Source of the DNA: JAWWPG01 sp033850885
GTDB lineage: Bacteria; Actinomycetota; Actinomycetes; Propionibacteriales; Nocardioidaceae
Assembly (NCBI GenBank): GCA_033850885.1
Contig: JAWWPG010000028.1
Span: 20,746 to 84,745, forward strand
Length of the DNA: 64,000 nt
Reading direction: 5' to 3'
Part shown: piece after piece, positions 15,658-23,439 of the stretch
Numbering within the stretch: position 1 is the first letter of the stretch
Layout of the letters: each line of letters starts with the position of its first letter
Program-made: the position numbers and the translations under genes
The notes under the pieces: model-generated
The model's input: the letters and a program-made list of their open reading frames with translations, nothing else
What the model was told of the DNA's origin: nothing
The model's database searches: none

Positions 15658-16671
15658 CTACTCCGAGCCGAGTCCGGGGAATGCTTCGGGTGCTGCCCCC
15701 CAGCTGACCCCACGCACGGCGCAGTCGACGAGGGTCGAGCTCACGAGCCGGCGCGCTTGGCCGGTCGTCGAACCGATGGCTCGCACATAGATGGCCGCGC
15801 AACGCCCCTCGATGTACCGGGCGAGCCGCCGAGCACTCGGCAACCCTGTAACGGGGAAGGGGATGTCGTACGCGGCAGCCGCCGCCGGCGGCTGCACCCC
15901 CGCAGCGGTGATCAGCGCGACGAGGGCGTCGCGTCGATCCCGGTGGACGTCGTACGACGACACCGCGGCGGATGCCGCCGGTCGGTCCGAGACGCCGGCC
16001 GACAACACGCCGCCGAGTACGCCGTAGCCGAACACGGCGGCGTACTCGGCCAGCAGGCAAGGCTCGAGGGCTCCGACCCCGGCGAGAGGGCCGGACGGAG
16101 GCACAGGGTTGCCGATCGGTCCGGGGACGAGCGCCTGAGCGGTGACGGCGTGTGAGGCGGCAACCGACCCGAACAGCTCCGCGAGCAGGCCCGACGTCGC
16201 CGCCAGGCAGTCCGCTGAGCGGTGGTCCGCCGCGGCCCGCTCCGCGGCGGCGAGCTCGGACGGGAGCTCGCCGCTTCGGTGTGGGAGCGGCCGGCTGGTG
16301 CGCGTCACCGGGGGCTCGAGGTTGGTAAGGGAGCCGCGGAACCGGCGTACGTGCTGGTGCTGGAAGGCGATCACATCGGTCAGCAGGCTGCGCTTGGCGG
16401 GATAGCGGCGGGAGGCCGCCGTACAGAAGTTGAGCAGCTCCTCCTCAGCTGCGATCGCGTTCGTGAGGAGCCGGATGTCGGTGTCAGCGTCGCTGGCTGT
16501 GGGGGTCGGTGGTGTCGAGGAAGGTGAGTCGACGGTCGGGGAGCCCCGGTTGCCGCTTCCGCTGCAGGCCGGCGCGACCAGCGCGGCCACGGACACGGCG
16601 GCGCCTTGCAGGAGGACGCGGCGGCTGACCTGAGGACCTGCGGTCCCGGAGCCAGGTCGCGTGTGCCTCAC
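15658..16671 (-). CDS. Ferritin-like (DUF4439) domain lipoprotein
   Basis: A 337-residue exported protein with a Tat-like signal (VSRRVLLQGAAVSVAAL) ending in a lipobox APAC (Cys36), then a Ser/Pro/Thr-rich linker and a C-terminal helical region (residues about 190-330) typical of the ferritin-like DUF4439 domain found next to rimP in many actinobacteria. The mid part also looks helical (LLTNAIAAEEELLNFCTAAS). The GTG at 16671 is chosen; a TTG at 16692 is possible. It is divergent from rimP. Its function is unknown. Confidence 0.75.
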   Translation of the reverse strand: MRHTRPGSGTAGPQVSRRVLLQGAAVSVAALVAPACSGSGNRGSPTVDSPSSTPPTPTASDADTDIRLLTNAIAAEEELLNFCTAASRRYPAKRSLLTDVIAFQHQHVRRFRGSLTNLEPPVTRTSRPLPHRSGELPSELAAAERAAADHRSADCLAATSGLLAELFGSVAASHAVTAQALVPGPIGNPVPPSGPLAGVGALEPCLLAEYAAVFGYGVLGGVLSAGVSDRPAASAAVSSYDVHRDRRDALVALITAAGVQPPAAAAAYDIPFPVTGLPSARRLARYIEGRCAAIYVRAIGSTTGQARRLVSSTLVDCAVRGVSWGAAPEAFPGLGSE

Positions 16672-16761
16672 GGTGCAGACCGTACCCGACAATCGCGGTC
16701 GAATCGGTTCGTGGCGCTACGCTTGGTCGTGCGACGACAACACAACTTGAGAGGACTGCCA

Positions 16762-17262
16762 GTGACCGGCCACCAGCCCACACAAGCACTCCTCGAGGTG
16801 TTGCGCCCGCCGCTCGAGACGAACGGTCTCGACGTGGAAGCCGTCGAGATCTCCACCGTGGGCAGGCGTCGCGTCGTCCGCGTGCTCGTCGACAAGGACG
16901 GCGGTGTCACGCTCGACGACCTCGCAGCCGCCACGACCGTCGTCGCTGACCGCCTGGACGAGACCGAAGCCCTCGGTGACCGGCCCTACACGCTCGAGGT
17001 CACGTCGCCCGGGATCGACCGCCCCCTCACCACACCACGCCACTGGCGCCGCAACGTCAACCGACTCGTCGCGGTGACGCTGCACGAGGGCGGCATGCTG
17101 ACCGGGCGCATCCGCGAGGCGAACGACGACTGGGCGCTCGTCGACGTACAGGGGGTACCGACGCGGGTCGGGTACGGCGCCGTGGCGCGGGCGCGCATCG
17201 AGGTCGAGTTCAACCGACCGCGGCCGGCCGGCGGCTCACCGGGACAAGCCGAGGAGGGGTAA
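16762..17262 (+). CDS. rimP: Ribosome maturation factor RimP
   Basis: A 166-residue factor needed for 30S subunit maturation. The N-terminal domain contains GLDVEAVEIS and RVLVDKDGGVTLDDLA, the central motif is LEVTSPGIDRPL (residues about 77-88), and the C-terminal SH3-like domain contains GRIREANDDWALV. The GTG start is preceded by GAGAGGA. It is the first gene of the conserved rimP-nusA-ylxR-infB-rbfA-truB block and sits 4 bp before nusA. Confidence 0.95.
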   Translation: MTGHQPTQALLEVLRPPLETNGLDVEAVEISTVGRRRVVRVLVDKDGGVTLDDLAAATTVVADRLDETEALGDRPYTLEVTSPGIDRPLTTPRHWRRNVNRLVAVTLHEGGMLTGRIREANDDWALVDVQGVPTRVGYGAVARARIEVEFNRPRPAGGSPGQAEEG

Positions 17263-17266
17263 GCCG

Positions 17267-18355
17267 ATGGACATCGACATGGCCGTGCTGCGAGCCCTCG
17301 AGCGGGAGCGGGAGATCTCGTTCGAGGTTCTCGTCGACGCCATCGAGCAGTCGCTTCTCGTCGCGTACCACCGGACCCCGGGTGCCCACGAGGACGCCCG
17401 CGCCGAGCTCGACCGCAAGACCGGACATGTCACGGTCCTGGTCCGCGAACGCGACGAGGAGGGCGCGGTCGTCAGGGAATGGGACGACACCCCCGAGGGC
17501 TTCGGTCGGATCGCGGCGACGACGGCCAAACAGGTGATCCTGCAGCGGCTGCGCGACGCGGAGGACGACCTGCGGTTCGGTGAGTTCTCCGGCAAGGAGG
17601 GCGACGTGGTGTCCGGTGTCGTGCAGCAGGGCCGTGACCCGTCCATGGTCTTCGTCGACCTCGGCAAGATCGAGGCTGTCCTGCCGGCGGCCGAGCGCGT
17701 GCCGGGGGAGAAGTACGACCACGGCGAGCGCATCCGGTGTCTGGTGGTGACCGTCCGGAAGGGGGCGAAGGGACCACAGATCATGGTGTCGCGGTCCCAC
17801 CCCAACCTGGTCAAGAAGCTGTTCGCGCTGGAGGTGCCGGAGATCGCCGACGGCACGGTGGAGATCTGCGGCATCGCCCGAGAGGCCGGTCATCGGACCA
17901 AGATCGCTGTCCGGTCGCACGTCGAGGGCGTCAACCCCAAGGGCTCCTGCATCGGCCCGATGGGACAGCGGGTACGCAACGTGATGACCGAGCTGCACGG
18001 CGAGAAGATCGACATCGTGGACTGGTCCGAGGACCCCGCGCAGATGATCGGTCATGCGCTGTCGCCGGCCCAGGTGATCTCGGTCGAGATCGTCGACGAG
18101 GCCGCCCGTTCCGCCCGCGTGACCGTGCCGGACTTCCAGCTCTCACTGGCGATCGGCAAGGAGGGCCAGAACGCGCGGCTCGCCGCCAGGATGACGGGGT
18201 GGCGCATCGACATCCGCTCGGACAACCCAGCCCCGTCGCCGAGACCGGCTGAGGCTGCGCCTGAGATGCCTGCGCCTGAGATGCCTGCGCCTGAGATGCC
18301 TGAGGCCGCGGTCGGGGCTGCCGCGGCAGACGCGGACGGCGGCACCAGCTCCTGA
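17267..18355 (+). CDS. nusA: Transcription termination/antitermination factor NusA
   Basis: RNA polymerase-bound factor acting in pausing, termination and antitermination. The 362-residue protein has the N-terminal RNAP-binding domain (MDIDMAVLRALEREREI...), an S1 domain (GVVQQGRDPSMVFVDLGKIEAVLPAAE), and KH1 and KH2 domains (GSCIGPMGQRVRNV; LAIGKEGQNARLAARMTGWRIDI). Like other actinobacterial NusA it lacks the C-terminal acidic repeats. The tail is a low-complexity Ala/Pro/Glu stretch with a triple APEMP repeat. It is translated from an ATG 4 nt after the rimP stop. Confidence 0.97.
   Translation: MDIDMAVLRALEREREISFEVLVDAIEQSLLVAYHRTPGAHEDARAELDRKTGHVTVLVRERDEEGAVVREWDDTPEGFGRIAATTAKQVILQRLRDAEDDLRFGEFSGKEGDVVSGVVQQGRDPSMVFVDLGKIEAVLPAAERVPGEKYDHGERIRCLVVTVRKGAKGPQIMVSRSHPNLVKKLFALEVPEIADGTVEICGIAREAGHRTKIAVRSHVEGVNPKGSCIGPMGQRVRNVMTELHGEKIDIVDWSEDPAQMIGHALSPAQVISVEIVDEAARSARVTVPDFQLSLAIGKEGQNARLAARMTGWRIDIRSDNPAPSPRPAEAAPEMPAPEMPAPEMPEAAVGAAAADADGGTSS
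18257..18301. repeat. Three perfect 15-bp tandem repeats in the nusA 3' end
   Basis: GCGCCTGAGATGCCT repeats at 18257, 18272 and 18287, coding for APEMP three times in frame. Identity at the DNA level suggests recent slippage and a possible length polymorphism between strains. Confidence 0.9.
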
Positions 18356-18509
18356 GACGCACCGGGGATCCGGGGCGGGTCGCCCGACGAGAGATGCTGC
18401 CCGGCGGCTGCGCCGGCGCCCCGATTCGGTCGTCTTACCGGTCAGCGGCCGCGCCACCATCCGACATACGACGTGGGTATCCCCGAGAAGCCGGTAGAAT
18501 GTATGGTTG

Positions 18510-18839
18510 ATGAGTCGTCCGACCCCCGTCCGCACCTGTGTGGGATGCCGGGAGAAGGCGGCGAAGTCAGATCTGGTGCGGGTGGTTGTCGATGGCGCCG
18601 GGCCTTCGCGGTCCGTCGTACTCGACGAGCACGGCAACAAGCCGGGTAGGGGAGCGCACCTGCATCCCAGACCCACGTGCCTCGAGCTCGCTGTTCGCAG
18701 GCGGGCGTTCCCCAGAGCCTTTCGGCTCGACGGTCCGCTCGACATCACCGGACTCCGTGCGTGGTTCGAGACACACCGGTCGGCCTCACCCGAGGCCGCG
18801 CCGTCAGACAACTCACGAAAGCGGAGCAGCGGCTCATGA
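18510..18839 (+). CDS. ylxR: YlxR family RNA-binding protein
   Basis: A 109-residue YlxR protein, a small basic nucleic-acid-binding protein regularly encoded between nusA and infB and reported to affect transcription or RNase P in other bacteria. The hallmark RTCVGCREK is at residues 8-16, and GRGAHLHPRPTCLELAVRR follows near residue 50. The ATG at 18510 is used; the TTG one codon earlier is possible. A TAGAAT hexamer at 18495-18500 could be a -10, so ylxR-infB may have its own promoter. The C-terminus is Ser/Arg-rich and variable. Confidence 0.92.
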   Translation: MSRPTPVRTCVGCREKAAKSDLVRVVVDGAGPSRSVVLDEHGNKPGRGAHLHPRPTCLELAVRRRAFPRAFRLDGPLDITGLRAWFETHRSASPEAAPSDNSRKRSSGS

Positions 18840-18860
18840 CATCTCGATGAGAATCATGCA

Positions 18861-18921
18861 ATGAGCACGCCCACCAGCTAGCGGTCCGCACCCTTCTTGG
18901 GTCGGACCGCCCAAGAAGGAG
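18861..18921 (+). promoter_or_regulatory. infB leader: short upstream ORF and two mutually exclusive hairpins
   Basis: Stem A pairs GCGGTCCG (18881-18888) with CGGACCGC (18903-18910). Stem B pairs CCTTCTTGGG (18892-18901) with CCCAAGAAGG (18910-18919). The two share the 18903-18910 segment or nest in each other's loops, so only one can form. The infB Shine-Dalgarno AAGGAG (18916-18921) is largely inside the 3' arm of stem B. An ORF of six codons (MSTPTS) runs 18861-18881 and its TAG ends on the first base of stem A. This is the layout of a translational attenuator. The pairing is directly visible; regulation is inferred. Confidence 0.55.
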
Positions 18922-18925
18922 AATC

Positions 18926-21829
18926 GTGGCAGAGAAAGCCAGAGTCCATGAGCTCGCCAAGGAGTTCGGGGTGCCCAGCAAGAACGTGCTGGAGGCCCTC
19001 AAGGAGATGGGCGAGTTCGTCAAGTCGGCGTCGTCGACCGTCGAGGCGCCGGTCGTACGTCGACTCCAGGAGCTGAAGGGTCCCGAGTGGACGGCCGAGG
19101 CGGCGGCGAAGGCCGCCCGAGCAGCAGCCGCGGCGGCGAAGAAGGCAGCCAAGGCCGCGGCATCCGCGACCACCGGGACAAGCGACCCCACAAACGGGGT
19201 CGGCACGCAGCTGCCCACCGGCGCCCGTGCCGAGTCCCCCAACGGCAACGCGACGGTCAACGGGCAGTCGCCCCCTGTTGTCGCACCACCTGTCGTCGCG
19301 AGCCCACCCTCGGTCCCGGCCCCGGCGCCAGCCGTCCCAGCGGAGACGCTCGACGCACCGGCCGCCCCGCCGCCCGCCGTACCGCAGCCGGTCGCCGAGT
19401 CGGGCGGCTCTGTCGCTGCGCCGTCAGGACCCACGTCCCCGGCGCCCTCGGCGCCCGGCGACCCGACACGTCAGTCACCGGTTCCCCGCGCGCCGGTGCC
19501 CAAGCCGAGTGGCCCGCGCCCCGGCAACAACCCGTTCTCGTCGACCCAGGGGATGCAGCGCTCCCGCCGCCCCGACCCGGGTCAGGCGGTGCCCGGCGCC
19601 CCCGCGGCCCGAGGCACCGACCGGCCGGGAGACCCTCGTGCTCCCCGGAGCACCGGGATCCCAGGCGCGCCGCGCCCCAACCCGGCCATGATGCCCAAGC
19701 TGTCGAGCGGCGTCGGTGCTCCGGCGACGCGTGGCCGTGGGGCTCCCGCCGGACCGGGCGGCAGGCCCGCCGGGCCAGGCGCTCCTCGCACCGGAGCGCC
19801 GACGAGGGGTGGCGCCGGACAGCGTTCTCCAGGCGGTTTCTCGGGCGGCGGCCTGCCGACGACCAGTGGCCGTCCGGCACCAGGTCGAGGAGGCCGAGGT
19901 ACGACGCAGGGCGCCTTCGGGCGGCCGAACGGCCCCTCCCGGCGTGGTCGCAAGTCGAAGCGGGCCCGTCGCCAGGAGTTCGAGCAGATGCAGGCGCCCG
20001 CGGTCGGCGGCGTCCGGGTCCGCAAGGGTGAGGGCGAGATCGTCAGGCTGTCGCGTGGCGCCTCACTCACCGACTTCGCCGAGAAGGTGGGTGTCGACGC
20101 CGCGTCGCTCGTCCAGGTGCTGTTCCACCTCGGCGAGATGGTGACCGCCACCCAGTCGCTCAACGACGAGACGCTGCGGATCCTCGGCGAGGAGCTCAAC
20201 TACACCATCGAGGTCGTGTCCCCGGAGGACGAGGACAAGGAGCTGCTGGACTCGTTCCACATCGAGTTCGGTGAGGACGAAGGTGGCGACGAAGCCCTCA
20301 TCGCCCGCCCGCCGGTTGTCACCGTCATGGGTCACGTCGACCACGGGAAGACGCGGCTGCTCGACGCGATCCGAGACACCAACGTCGTGTCCAAGGAGGC
20401 CGGCGGCATCACCCAGCACATCGGCGCCTACCAGGTGGCGACGGAGGTGGACGGTGAGGAGCGCAAGCTGACCTTCATCGACACGCCTGGCCACGAGGCG
20501 TTCACCGCCATGCGGATGCGGGGGGCCCAGGCGACGGACATCGCCGTCCTCGTCGTCGCCGCTGACGACGGTGTGATGCCGCAGACGATCGAGGCGCTCA
20601 ACCACGCGAAGGCGGCTGACGTGCCGATCGTGGTTGCCGTCAACAAGGTCGACAAGCCGGAGGCAGATCCGACCAAGGTACGCGGCCAGCTGACGGAGTA
20701 CGGCCTGGTGCCGGAGGAGTACGGCGGTGACGCGATGTTCGTCGATGTCTCGGCGAAGTCGCTGCTCAACATCGACAAGCTGCTCGAGTCGATCGTGCTG
20801 ACCGCGGATGCGGCCCTCGACCTGCGGGCAAACCCCGACCAGGACGCACAGGGACTCGTCATCGAGGCGCACCTGGACCGTGGACGCGGGCCGGTGGCAA
20901 CGGTGCTCGTCCAACGCGGCACGCTGCACGTCGGCGACTCGATCGTCGCCGGTCCCGCCTACGGCCGGGTCCGCGCCATGCTCGACGAACACGGCGACCC
21001 GGTGCTGGAGGCGCCGCCGAGTCGTCCCGTCATGGTGCTCGGCCTGACCGCGGTTCCCGGTGCCGGTGACAACTTCCTCGTCGTCAACGACGACCGGGTG
21101 GCTCGGCAGATCGCCGAGAAGCGTGACGCGCGTGAGCGCGCTGCGATGCTCGCCAAGAGCACCGGTCGTCGTACCCTCGAGGACTTCCTCTCGAGCATGG
21201 AGAAGGGTGAGAGCGAAGAGCTGCTGCTGATCCTCAAGGGCGACGTGTCGGGTTCGGTCGAGGCTCTCGAGGACGCGCTGGCCAAGATCGACGTCGGTGA
21301 GGATGTCAACCTCCGCGTCATCGACCGTGGTGTCGGGGCGATCACGGAGACCAACGTGATGCTGGCCGCCGCGTCGAACGCCGTCATCATCGGGTTCAAC
21401 GTCCGGCCGCAGGGCAAGGCGACCGAGGTGGCCGACCGTGAGGGTGTCGACATCCGTTACTACACGGTGATCTACCAGGCGATCGACGACATCGAGGCAG
21501 CGCTGAAGGGCATGCTCAAGCCCGTCTACGAAGAGGCTGCTCTCGGTTCTGCGGAGATCCGCGAGGTATTCCGCTCGTCGAAGGTCGGCAACATCGCCGG
21601 CTGCCTCGTGACGTCGGGCACGATCCGGCGCAACTCGAAGGCGCGCCTGGTGCGTGACGGCCAGGTCGTCGCGGAGAACGTCGAGATCTCGTCGCTGAAG
21701 CGCGGCAAGGACGACGCCACCGAGGTTCGCGAGGGCTTCGAGTGTGGTCTCACGCTCTCTAACTTCAACGACATCAAGATCGGCGATGTCGTGGAGACGT
21801 TCGAGATGAGAGAGATCGCGCGCAGCTAG
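18926..21829 (+). CDS. infB: Translation initiation factor IF-2
   Basis: GTPase that recruits fMet-tRNA to the 30S subunit and promotes subunit joining. The 967-residue protein starts with an IF2_N domain (ARVHELAKEFGVPSKNVLEAL). A long Ala/Pro/Gly/Arg-rich low-complexity region (residues about 55-350) typical of actinobacteria follows, then a second IF2_N-like segment (SLTDFAEKVGVDAASLVQVLF). The G domain has G1 GHVDHGKT (469-476), DTPGHEAF and NKVDKPEADP, with domains II to IV after it ending in CGLTLSNFNDIKIGDVVE. The GTG start lies 4 nt after AAGGAG, and the leader can fold so as to hide that site. Confidence 0.97.
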   Translation: MAEKARVHELAKEFGVPSKNVLEALKEMGEFVKSASSTVEAPVVRRLQELKGPEWTAEAAAKAARAAAAAAKKAAKAAASATTGTSDPTNGVGTQLPTGARAESPNGNATVNGQSPPVVAPPVVASPPSVPAPAPAVPAETLDAPAAPPPAVPQPVAESGGSVAAPSGPTSPAPSAPGDPTRQSPVPRAPVPKPSGPRPGNNPFSSTQGMQRSRRPDPGQAVPGAPAARGTDRPGDPRAPRSTGIPGAPRPNPAMMPKLSSGVGAPATRGRGAPAGPGGRPAGPGAPRTGAPTRGGAGQRSPGGFSGGGLPTTSGRPAPGRGGRGTTQGAFGRPNGPSRRGRKSKRARRQEFEQMQAPAVGGVRVRKGEGEIVRLSRGASLTDFAEKVGVDAASLVQVLFHLGEMVTATQSLNDETLRILGEELNYTIEVVSPEDEDKELLDSFHIEFGEDEGGDEALIARPPVVTVMGHVDHGKTRLLDAIRDTNVVSKEAGGITQHIGAYQVATEVDGEERKLTFIDTPGHEAFTAMRMRGAQATDIAVLVVAADDGVMPQTIEALNHAKAADVPIVVAVNKVDKPEADPTKVRGQLTEYGLVPEEYGGDAMFVDVSAKSLLNIDKLLESIVLTADAALDLRANPDQDAQGLVIEAHLDRGRGPVATVLVQRGTLHVGDSIVAGPAYGRVRAMLDEHGDPVLEAPPSRPVMVLGLTAVPGAGDNFLVVNDDRVARQIAEKRDARERAAMLAKSTGRRTLEDFLSSMEKGESEELLLILKGDVSGSVEALEDALAKIDVGEDVNLRVIDRGVGAITETNVMLAAASNAVIIGFNVRPQGKATEVADREGVDIRYYTVIYQAIDDIEAALKGMLKPVYEEAALGSAEIREVFRSSKVGNIAGCLVTSGTIRRNSKARLVRDGQVVAENVEISSLKRGKDDATEVREGFECGLTLSNFNDIKIGDVVETFEMREIARS

Positions 21830-21933
21830 TCCAGCAGGGCATCTCGTCGTGGGCGGGGAGGTTGCGTCGGTACGACGGCGCAGGCCCCCGCCCTCGTCGG
21901 CAGCAGACGGAACCACACGGAAGAAGGAACGTC

Positions 21934-22428
21934 ATGAGCTCGGGCCGGGTGCGCAGGGTTGCCGACAGGATCCAGGTGGTTGTCGCGGAGATGCTCGAAC
22001 GACGCATCAAGGACGCCCGCCTCGGCTTCGTGACCATCACCGACGTCCGGGTCACCGGTGACACCCAGCACGCCTCGATCTTCTATACCGTGCTCGGCGA
22101 CGAGAAGCAGCGGGCGGAGTCCATGGCGGCGATCGAGAGCGCCAAAGGGCTGCTGCGCTCGGAGGTGGCCCGTCAGCTCGGCATGCGGCACGCGCCGACT
22201 CTGGAGTTCATCCTCGACGCGCTGCCCGAGTCCGCGGCGCGCATCGAGGACCTGCTCAGCAGGGCGCGTGAGAGTGATGCGGCGGTGGCGGCAAGCGCGG
22301 CCGGGGCGACGTACGCCGGGGAGCCCGACCCGTACAAGCGGGTGGACGAGGAGCCGGCCGACGACGACGCCGGCGCGGAACCCGGTCTGCAAGCCGACGA
22401 CGACGGCGAGGAAGATGCTCGTCCCTGA
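21934..22428 (+). CDS. rbfA: 30S ribosome-binding factor RbfA
   Basis: A 164-residue factor for 16S rRNA 5'-end maturation and cold adaptation, with a type II KH fold. Conserved parts are RVADRIQVVVAEMLERRIKD, FVTITDVRVTGDTQHA and the LRSEVARQLGMRHAPTLEFILD segment. The C-terminal 40 residues are acidic and disordered (EEPADDDAGAEPG). AGAAGGA precedes the ATG. Its last 14 bp overlap truB, indicating coupled translation. Confidence 0.95.
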   Translation: MSSGRVRRVADRIQVVVAEMLERRIKDARLGFVTITDVRVTGDTQHASIFYTVLGDEKQRAESMAAIESAKGLLRSEVARQLGMRHAPTLEFILDALPESAARIEDLLSRARESDAAVAASAAGATYAGEPDPYKRVDEEPADDDAGAEPGLQADDDGEEDARP

Positions 22429-23287
22429 CGGTTTGCTGATCGTCGACAAGCCGGGCGGCTGGACATCGCACGACGTCGTCGCCCGGTGCCGTCGGGTCTG
22501 CGGCACCCGCCGGGTTGGCCATGCCGGCACCCTCGATCCGATGGCAACTGGTGTGTTGGTGGTCGGCGTCGGCAGGGCGACCCGCCTCCTCGGCAGGTTG
22601 GCTCTTGCCGACAAGGCGTATCAGGCGACAGTCACTCTCGGTCGTTCGACGGTCACCGACGACGCCGAGGGCGAAGTCCTCCAGGCCAGGCCCACCGATG
22701 CTGTCTCGGGGGAGTCGATCGCCGCCGCGGTCGCGGACCTCACCGGGCACATCGAGCAGCGTCCCTCGGCCGTGTCGGCGGTGAAGGTGGCGGGGGAGCG
22801 CGCCTACAAGCGGGTCCGGGCCGGCGAGGACGTCGTGCTGCCCGCCAGGCTGGTGACGGTGTCGCGCTTCGAGGTGCAGGGGGTGCGGCGACACGACGGC
22901 CTCGTCGACGTGGACGTGCAGGTGGAGTGCACGACGGGCACCTACGTGAGGGCCTTGGCGCGTGACCTTGGTGCCGCCCTCGGCGTCGGTGGCCACCTGA
23001 GCATGCTCCGCCGGACCCGGGTCGGCGGGTACGACGTGACCCGGGCGCAGCCGATGGGGGAGCTCGAGCGGCAGCCGGTCGTCGTACCCCTCGCGACGGC
23101 CGCCGCGGAGAGCTTCGCGACCTTCCAGGTCAGCCGCGAGCAGGCCGCCGACGTCGTCCACGGCCGAGCGTTCGCCGCCGACCTCGAGGCAGCAGGCCCG
23201 GTCGCCGTGTTCGACGAGGCGGGGGAGTTACTGGCCCTCTACGAACAGGACGGCCCGCTCGCCAAACCGGTCGCCGTCTTCGTCTAG
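22415..23287 (+). CDS. truB: tRNA pseudouridine(55) synthase
   Basis: Makes pseudouridine 55 in the T-loop of tRNAs. The 290-residue protein carries GLLIVDKPGGWTSHDVV, the catalytic Asp in GHAGTLDPMATGVL, and the RPSAVSAVKVAGERAYKR-type loop. TGTYVRALARDLG and a small C-terminal PUA-like domain (VVHGRAFAADLEA...GELLALY) complete it. The ATG within the rbfA 3' end gives the family N-terminus MLVPDGLL. It is the last gene of the rimP-truB block, and a strong 20-bp inverted repeat follows within 13 bp. Confidence 0.95.
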   Translation: MLVPDGLLIVDKPGGWTSHDVVARCRRVCGTRRVGHAGTLDPMATGVLVVGVGRATRLLGRLALADKAYQATVTLGRSTVTDDAEGEVLQARPTDAVSGESIAAAVADLTGHIEQRPSAVSAVKVAGERAYKRVRAGEDVVLPARLVTVSRFEVQGVRRHDGLVDVDVQVECTTGTYVRALARDLGAALGVGGHLSMLRRTRVGGYDVTRAQPMGELERQPVVVPLATAAAESFATFQVSREQAADVVHGRAFAADLEAAGPVAVFDEAGELLALYEQDGPLAKPVAVFV

Positions 23288-23299
23288 CGCTCCCGCCCT

Positions 23300-23366
23300 C
23301 CCGCGAATTGCGGGAAAGTGCACCCGCTCCGGGCTCGAAAAGGTCGACTTTCCCGCAATTCGCGGG
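23300..23366. terminator. 20-bp perfect inverted repeat after truB
   Basis: CCCGCGAATTGCGGGAAAGT (23300-23319) is the exact reverse complement of 23347-23366, with a 27-nt loop. Each arm is itself a near-palindrome around GAATTGC. Position 13 bp after truB fits a terminator for the operon, but the nested symmetry also suits a dispersed palindromic repeat. Confidence 0.65.
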
Positions 23367-23439
23367 AAGGGGACGGACGGGTTCGAGACTGTCGCCGCCG
23401 GCAGATACGGTCGTCCATGGTTGTTGCGAAGGGAACCGG

